DNA of 11,835 bases from Dissophora ornata (lineage: Eukaryota > Mortierellomycota > Mortierellomycetes > Mortierellales > Mortierellaceae): positions 1-11,835 of the forward strand of contig MU617503.1 in the NCBI GenBank assembly GCA_025201705.1. Reading direction: 5' to 3'. Within the stretch, counting starts at the first letter, position 1; the number at the start of each line of letters is the position of its first letter. A model generated the notes under the pieces. That model saw only the letters and a program-made list of their open reading frames with translations, had not been told where the DNA came from and ran no database searches. Of this stretch, positions 7,399 to 11,835 are shown piece by piece. A program made the position numbers and the translations under genes.

Positions 7399-9867
7399 TT
7401 AGACATAGTGGATTTCAGTCTTTCCCTTGCGCTCAGAGTCAGAGTTCGAGTCCGAGTCCGAGCCGACGTGGTGACCATTTGCGTGTGCAGCAGTGTCCTT
7501 GTTCCAAGCCTCAGAGCGGATCAGGACAGAGTCGACAGCGTCGCGGACAGTGAGGTGAACCAATCCTTCCTCCTTCAAGAACGGGCTCGAGCCAAGGACC
7601 GAGATAGCGGCAGAGCCGATATCGCCAGGGACAGGGCGAGGAGTAGACTTGATATCGTCAGACTCCTCGACACTGTCAACCTTGACATCCTCCAAAACCT
7701 CAACCTTCTGCAAAGCAATGGGAGCAACAGGACGGGTGATCCCCGAGAGCTCGAGGATGCGGAGCACGTTGGCCTGGATACCGACAAAGTGAACCTCGAA
7801 AAATGTGGAGGGGTAATCAGTGACACCGGCATAGTCTCTCAACAACTCGCGGAGGTCGAAGAGACCCTGAAGACCGGTCGAATCAATGTTGTTCACAGCT
7901 GAGAAATCAAAGATGACAGAGCGAAGCTTGGGAAGATCTTCATCTGTGATGTGGGATTCGGGACCATGCGCAACCTTGCGGAGGTTACGGATATGGATAT
8001 CCAAATCATCGGACCAGAGCTTCTCAGAGGCAGTCTTGATACGGCCACCAAAGCGAGTGTACTTGTAAACCTCCTCAATAACCCAGGTCTTGAAACTCTC
8101 GGCGTTAGGGAAGGTAGTCGACTCTTCAATTCTGAAAACCAAAACTCCATTAGGGGCAGAGACTGTATCAAGAGTGCTATCGATCGTGGCATCGATAAAG
8201 ACATCGGGACGATCCTTGAGCTGTCGGAGGACATGGAAGTTGGGGCGAGCGATGCGGAACAGGAGAACAATGAGCGAGAAACCGACACCGGCAGCGATAC
8301 CAGTCTCGACAGAGACAAAGATGGTGACCCAGAGAGCAATCTGGGAAGAGAGGAAATCCCAGAGGTTGATCTTGTAGAACTGGATAAAGACCGAAGGGGG
8401 GCTGACCAGCGTGGCGACAGCAACCATGATGACAGCGGACAGAGCAGCGTCAGGAATGTAGAAGAAGCTGTTTTGTGTAAACCCAGAACCAAAGAAGAGA
8501 AGTGTTAGTCGTCACATTTTGATATACAGTCCAATGACGCCAGCTGACGCGACAAGAATAGTTGTACTTACGCAGGAGTCAAGAAGAACAAAGCCAAGAG
8601 AACGAGGGCACCAGTGACGAATCCAGCAAAGGGCGACTTGACACCGCACTGGAACTTGACAGCAGAACGCGAGAAGGATCCGGTAACGGTGTACGCACCA
8701 AAGAACGATGCAGTCACGTTAGCAAGACCCAAAGTCAGCAACTCCTGGTTGGTATCAATTTGGTAGCGGTTGCGACGGGCGAAGGCTTTGGAGATGGCGA
8801 TGTGTTCCAGAATAGTGGCCAGGGCAATGGCAAACAACTTTGGCACAATCTCGCTAAAGATGTCCGATGTAACGCTGGGAACCTGAGGCGTTGGCAGACC
8901 TGATGGGACAGTCTTCAAGATCGAAACTCTGGGGATGATAACGCCTTTGGCATCGTAAGGAGCATCTCTGTTGACGAGGTACGAGGCGACGGTGGCGATG
9001 ACAGTAACAATGAAAAAGCGTGAGATCTTGATCAACTGGATCGAGAACCTGCCGCGACCCCAGCGGTCGACTGCGAGACCAATCGTAACCAGGATGGTGA
9101 AGCCCACCAGACCAAAGACCAAATCCAACCAGGACAGGGTTTTGATGGCTTGGAACATAGTGATGATGATGGTGTAGACGGGCGCGCGGTTGTTGATACC
9201 GGGCACACCGAGCCACTTTGGAATCTGTTGGATGATAATAGTTGCAGCTGCACCTGTGGTGTAACCAACCAGAACCGTCGTTGGGAAAAAGTCGAGAATA
9301 ATTCCAAGGCGGAGGACTCCGAGGATCAAGGTCAAGGCACCGACACAGAGGCAAGAGATGGCAGCGACCTCAGGAGGGGTCATACGTCCAGCAAGTTCAG
9401 CAACAAGTTCACCAGTGATAAGCGAGATAACAGCAGTTGGTCCGATAGTCAAGTCCTTGGAAGTTCCCATGAAGCAGTAAAAGATGGCACCAATATAAGC
9501 AGAGTAGAGTCCATGTTGGACGGGCAAGCCGGCAACCTTAGCATACGACATTCCCTGGGGAACGACGATCAGTCCGACAGTGATACCAGCAACGACATCC
9601 CTGAGGGCCCAGCCACGGTTGTACTTGGGCACCCTATGTGAGGGAAAAGATCGACGAACAGGAGAAAAGGTCAGAGTGTGGGGTGTGGACGTGGGGCTGG
9701 TGAAGTGTCTCGCAGAGTATATTAAGCCATGCGGATAGCTGTGCGCGCAGTATATACCATTTGATGATAGGAAGGCGCTCATAGAGGTAGCGGGGAGCGT
9801 TGGAGGGAAATGCCTTGAACCAGTTCACGACACTGTGGCCAAATTCTTTCAGCTCTCGGTCAGCCAT
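7399..9867 (-). CDS. SulP-family sulfate permease with STAS domain (SUL1/SUL2/CYS-14 type)
   Basis: SulP permeases of this fungal type import sulfate with protons across the plasma membrane for sulfur assimilation. The CDS joins 9867-9758, 9633-8572 and 8467-7399, giving 746 residues. The entry signature is intact: IIKWVPKYNRGW near 34, VAGITVGLIVVPQGMSYAKVAGLP from about 51, and GLYSAYIGAIFY. Conserved NQELLTLGLANVTASFFGAY and TGSFSRSAV follow at about 332-362. Hydrophobic helices continue to about 465, then a STAS domain (about 495-636) carries DFSAVNNIDSTGLQGL at 578-593. The last 110 residues are hydrophilic and end in a Ser/Asp cluster (DSDSNSDSE). Residues 1-37 come from a 110-nt first exon preceded by an ATG-free leader. 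Codon use is strongly biased, suggesting good expression. Plain sulfate is the likeliest substrate; related oxyanions such as molybdate or selenate cannot be excluded. Confidence 0.95.
8468..8571 (-). other. Sulfate permease intron 2 (104 nt, phase 2)
   Basis: The donor is GTAAGT (8571 downward), a GACTAAC branch site ends near 8504, and the acceptor is AACAG ending at 8468. Splicing makes a GCC codon and joins FFLTPA to FFYIPDAALSAVI across a membrane segment. Retention reads GCG then TAA, a stop formed by the donor itself. Confidence 0.93.
9634..9757 (-). other. Sulfate permease intron 1 (124 nt, phase 2)
   Basis: The donor is GTATAT (9757 downward), a CTGAC branch candidate lies at 9674-9670 within a pyrimidine-rich 3' half, and the acceptor is CATAG ending at 9634. 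Splicing rebuilds TGG (Trp37) and the conserved IIKWVPKYN entry motif. If retained, the frame stays open across the intron and the acceptor's own TAG is the in-frame stop. Confidence 0.9.
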
Positions 9868-10030
9868 TAGAAGAGAGTGTGTAGGAGGGAGGATGCGAAG
9901 TGCTGGGGAGAATGAGAGGTGAAGAGGTGAAGAGGTGTAATGAAGCGAGAGGTGTTTCCTTGAGGTCGGAGGAACAAAAACCAGGAATGACAAGGAGTAA
10001 GAAAAAAAAGAGAAGGGTGGAGGATCGATC
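9868..10030 (-). promoter_or_regulatory. Pyrimidine-rich 5' leader of the sulfate permease
   Basis: Between the TATA box and the start codon lie about 160 nt that are mostly C and T on the minus strand and contain no ATG. Initiation at 9867 therefore has no competing upstream start. An 8-bp unit is repeated almost three times at 9916-9937 (GAGGTGAA on the plus strand, TTCACCTC on the coding strand). The transcription start probably lies 25-40 nt inside this segment from the TATA side. Confidence 0.6.
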
Positions 10031-10039
10031 TCTTTTATA
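10031..10039 (-). promoter_or_regulatory. TATA box of the sulfate permease
   Basis: The minus strand reads TATAAAAGA here, an excellent TATA consensus, about 165 nt upstream of the permease start codon. A TATA-type promoter suits a nutrient-regulated gene such as a sulfate transporter. Regulation by sulfur supply is inference from the family. Confidence 0.65.
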
Positions 10040-10450
10040 GACAATCTGTCAAGGACGATGTTCCCGAGGATGAAAAGAAGTTTAAGCACGTTTAGCTTGG
10101 TTGCCGAATAATCGCACCATTTCGCTGATAGCCCAAAACATCGAGTGCGTTTATCGTCAGCCAGGGAGATGGAAGCGCGATATGCCGCGACAGGTCGTTC
10201 TGTGCACTTGCGGCTGCGAAAAGCAAGAAAAAAAAGAATTGTTCCACACAGACTCAAACAAGGTTTTCTTAATTTGAGTGGTCTCGATCCCAAGCACAAC
10301 AATTGCACAAGAAATGGCGACATTTCTCTCTGCCACGGACTACTGTACACATGTATGAGCAGTAAAATCTACGCTGTGTGCACTCTTCCAGCTCTACAAA
10401 GTAGACAGCAGAGGTAACCTGACTGGAGCGAAGCGTACGCTCACATCAAG

Positions 10451-10920
10451 CATGACAATGGGCATGGTGCATTCTTGGTCAATCATGGATGGGGAAGTAG
10501 CTTGTCAATCCACTGCTTTTGCGGCCATCAATTCCCGGGATTGATGAAAAATTGTGTCTCCAATTCATGCATGATGGTCTAGCGGATGACGCGAGATGGT
10601 GAAATGGTCCAGAATCCGAGGAAAAAGGAAGGGCGAGAACACAAAATTTTTACCATGCAAACCGATGGCGCAATCGTCGACCTGAAGATCAGAGACAGAA
10701 ATGAAGAAAGTTGCATGGCGGCATTGATGTAAAGATAACAAGAAAGTTGTACACATCACGTCGCTCGTTTAGACCACCATCTTGCTGCTCTTGGTAACCA
10801 ATTATCAAGCTACAAAAGAAAGAATGTAAATATAGGGACAATAGCAGTGGGCATGCGGACATATCAAGGCGAAAGACTTTTGTTCTCCATGTAGGTCCAT
10901 GCATGGTCGGCTACCTCATG
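10451..10920. repeat. Cluster of CATG tetranucleotides
   Basis: I count twelve CATG sites: 10451, 10463, 10484, 10566, 10570, 10654, 10714, 10852, 10888, 10898, 10902 and 10917. About two are expected in 470 nt of balanced sequence. Two pairs overlap to give the palindromes TCATGCATGA (10565-10574) and CCATGCATGG (10897-10906). The sites are irregularly spaced and are not a tandem repeat. Confidence 0.6.
10526..10546. repeat. Near-perfect 20-bp palindrome with a one-base bulge
   Basis: The arms CATCAAT and ATTGATG flank a CCCGGG core. Removing a single extra T at 10532 or 10533 would leave a perfect 20-bp palindrome. It lies about 660 bp upstream of the permease start. Such a site could bind a dimeric transcription factor or form a small hairpin; no known motif is matched with confidence. 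Confidence 0.75.
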
Positions 10921-11835
10921 GTCGCACAACGCTCTTAATAAATTACCATAGCAAATCGAGCATTCTTGGAGGCAAAACAGGGCAAAGCACACCAGACGTA
11001 TGCCTTTCGAGAGCGAAATGATGCCACATCTCTCCTTTCTTGGCCTTTGGGTGTTTACTTTCGAAACCATGAATGTCCATCTTGCAGCACGTGGGGCGTA
11101 TTTATTTGAAATGGGTGCTTTTTGTATCCCTTATCCTTTTCTCCGAAGGATGTTCATTTTCAATCATGACGAATCCATTTCAAGTCTGTCTGCTCAAAAA
11201 CGACTTTTTCTCGGGACCAACTTTACTGGCCACAGATTACTTGCGATTGACCAATGCTTTTGCTTGCCCACTTGAAAAGAAGAGTGTGACCCAGTGAACA
11301 CGAGAGCGATCATGTTTTTGTGGTCCACATTGCGTGTACACTCTCCAAGCCCCGTTCTCTCACAGATCGCTCTTCTTGTTCACACACCTGTGTAGCTATT
11401 ACCTTCAGGAAAGCAGGAGGGTTGCTATGGTGCAAGAAAGTACAAATGCAGATGCAGATGTGAGATGCATATTAACAATAATTTCTCTTTAAAAAAAATA
11501 TGGCCTGCTTCATATTCATATCCTCATTTCTATCTCATATTCAAGGAAATGAACAGCGGCCATCCATTGAAGCTGCAACATCTGTTTATAGTTGCGTCGT
11601 GCATCTATGAAACCGCCCGCTGGACCAACTCCTATGATCGACTTTTCCTTAAAGTCAGTTACCATATTTAATATTTGTACGAGTTCAAGGCGGATTCGAT
11701 TGCCTCTTAAAAGATAATAATAATAACAAAAAGACACGGTGGTCAGCTGCGAAAGATGTCGCTGACGAAACGGCACAGAGAGGCATGGCAGCGTCCTAGA
11801 TTCCATTTACTAATTTTTCACGCGAACACCAAAAA

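Larger units (their letters stand above)
10040..11835. other. Long upstream region without a supported gene
   Basis: About 1.8 kb upstream of the permease has only short frames with no recognisable family, unbiased composition and simple repeats inside. Those at 10145-10417, 11000-11275 and 11516-11806 all look like chance. It contains a near-palindrome at 10526-10546, a dense CATG cluster at 10451-10920, a CACGTG E-box at 11088-11093, a (TGCAGA)2 repeat near 11446 and an (ATA)4 run near 11714. The nearer half probably serves as regulatory DNA for the permease. The far end may belong to a gene outside the window. Confidence 0.55.

Noticed and set aside
7440..7463. Phrase resembling a tRNA T-loop (gttcgagtcc)
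   Set aside because: It lies inside the permease coding sequence, where it is the Asp/Ser codon repeat of the C-terminal tail; no cloverleaf can be drawn around it.
7285..8508. Long plus-strand open frames opposite the sulfate permease third exon (for example 7285-7902 and 7951-8508)
   Set aside because: They arise from the strong codon bias of the permease on the minus strand; the products are Arg/Asp/Ser-rich, resemble no family, and the permease assignment is secure.
9634..10350. A 238-codon minus-strand open frame containing the permease N-terminus
   Set aside because: It runs through the TATA box, the leader and intron 1; only its internal segment from the ATG at 9867 is the real first exon.
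11000..11806. Short open frames near the right end (11000-11275 plus, 11516-11806 minus)
   Set aside because: They show no family resemblance, contain simple-repeat sequence such as a Tyr run from (TAT)n, and have no supporting promoter or splice signals.

Overview
The window looks like nuclear DNA of an early-diverging filamentous fungus, most likely Mortierellaceae (Mortierella/Linnemannia-like). This rests on four compact introns (95-124 nt) with GTAAGT/GTATGT-type donors and CTAAC/CTAAT/CTGAC branch sites, pyrimidine-rich leaders, a BCS1 protein close to fungal BCS1, and a large protein whose N-terminal and central motifs I associate with families expanded in Mortierella and Rhizophagus. 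The last point is recollection, not a search result.

Layout. Positions 160-3611 (+) hold a two-exon gene for an 1118-residue protein. It has a short N-terminal module split by an intron, a Gln-rich coiled coil with a 14-residue tandem repeat, a Cys/His-containing conserved block, and a long irregular leucine-rich region. Its function is unknown. Positions 3612-5167 have no convincing gene. They hold a 34-codon helix-turn-helix-like fragment on the minus strand, a 69-codon basic minus-strand ORF behind a pyrimidine-rich stretch, and a 40-nt CT tract. Positions 5168-6945 (-) encode a 554-residue BCS1 AAA-ATPase (mitochondrial Rieske protein translocase) from two exons. Positions 6946-7398 are an intergenic spacer with an A9C12 tract and a probable poly(A) signal. 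Positions 7399-9867 (-) encode a 746-residue SulP sulfate permease with a C-terminal STAS domain from three exons, preceded by a clear TATA box at 10031-10039. Positions 10040-11835 hold no supported gene. This long upstream region has a near-perfect 20-bp palindrome and a dense cluster of CATG tetranucleotides.

The three genes do not form a pathway. BCS1 and the sulfate permease are ordinary housekeeping or nutrient genes that happen to be codirectional. The 1118-residue protein is the accessory part of the locus and the best candidate for something undescribed. All four introns are phase 2 and each introduces an in-frame stop if retained.
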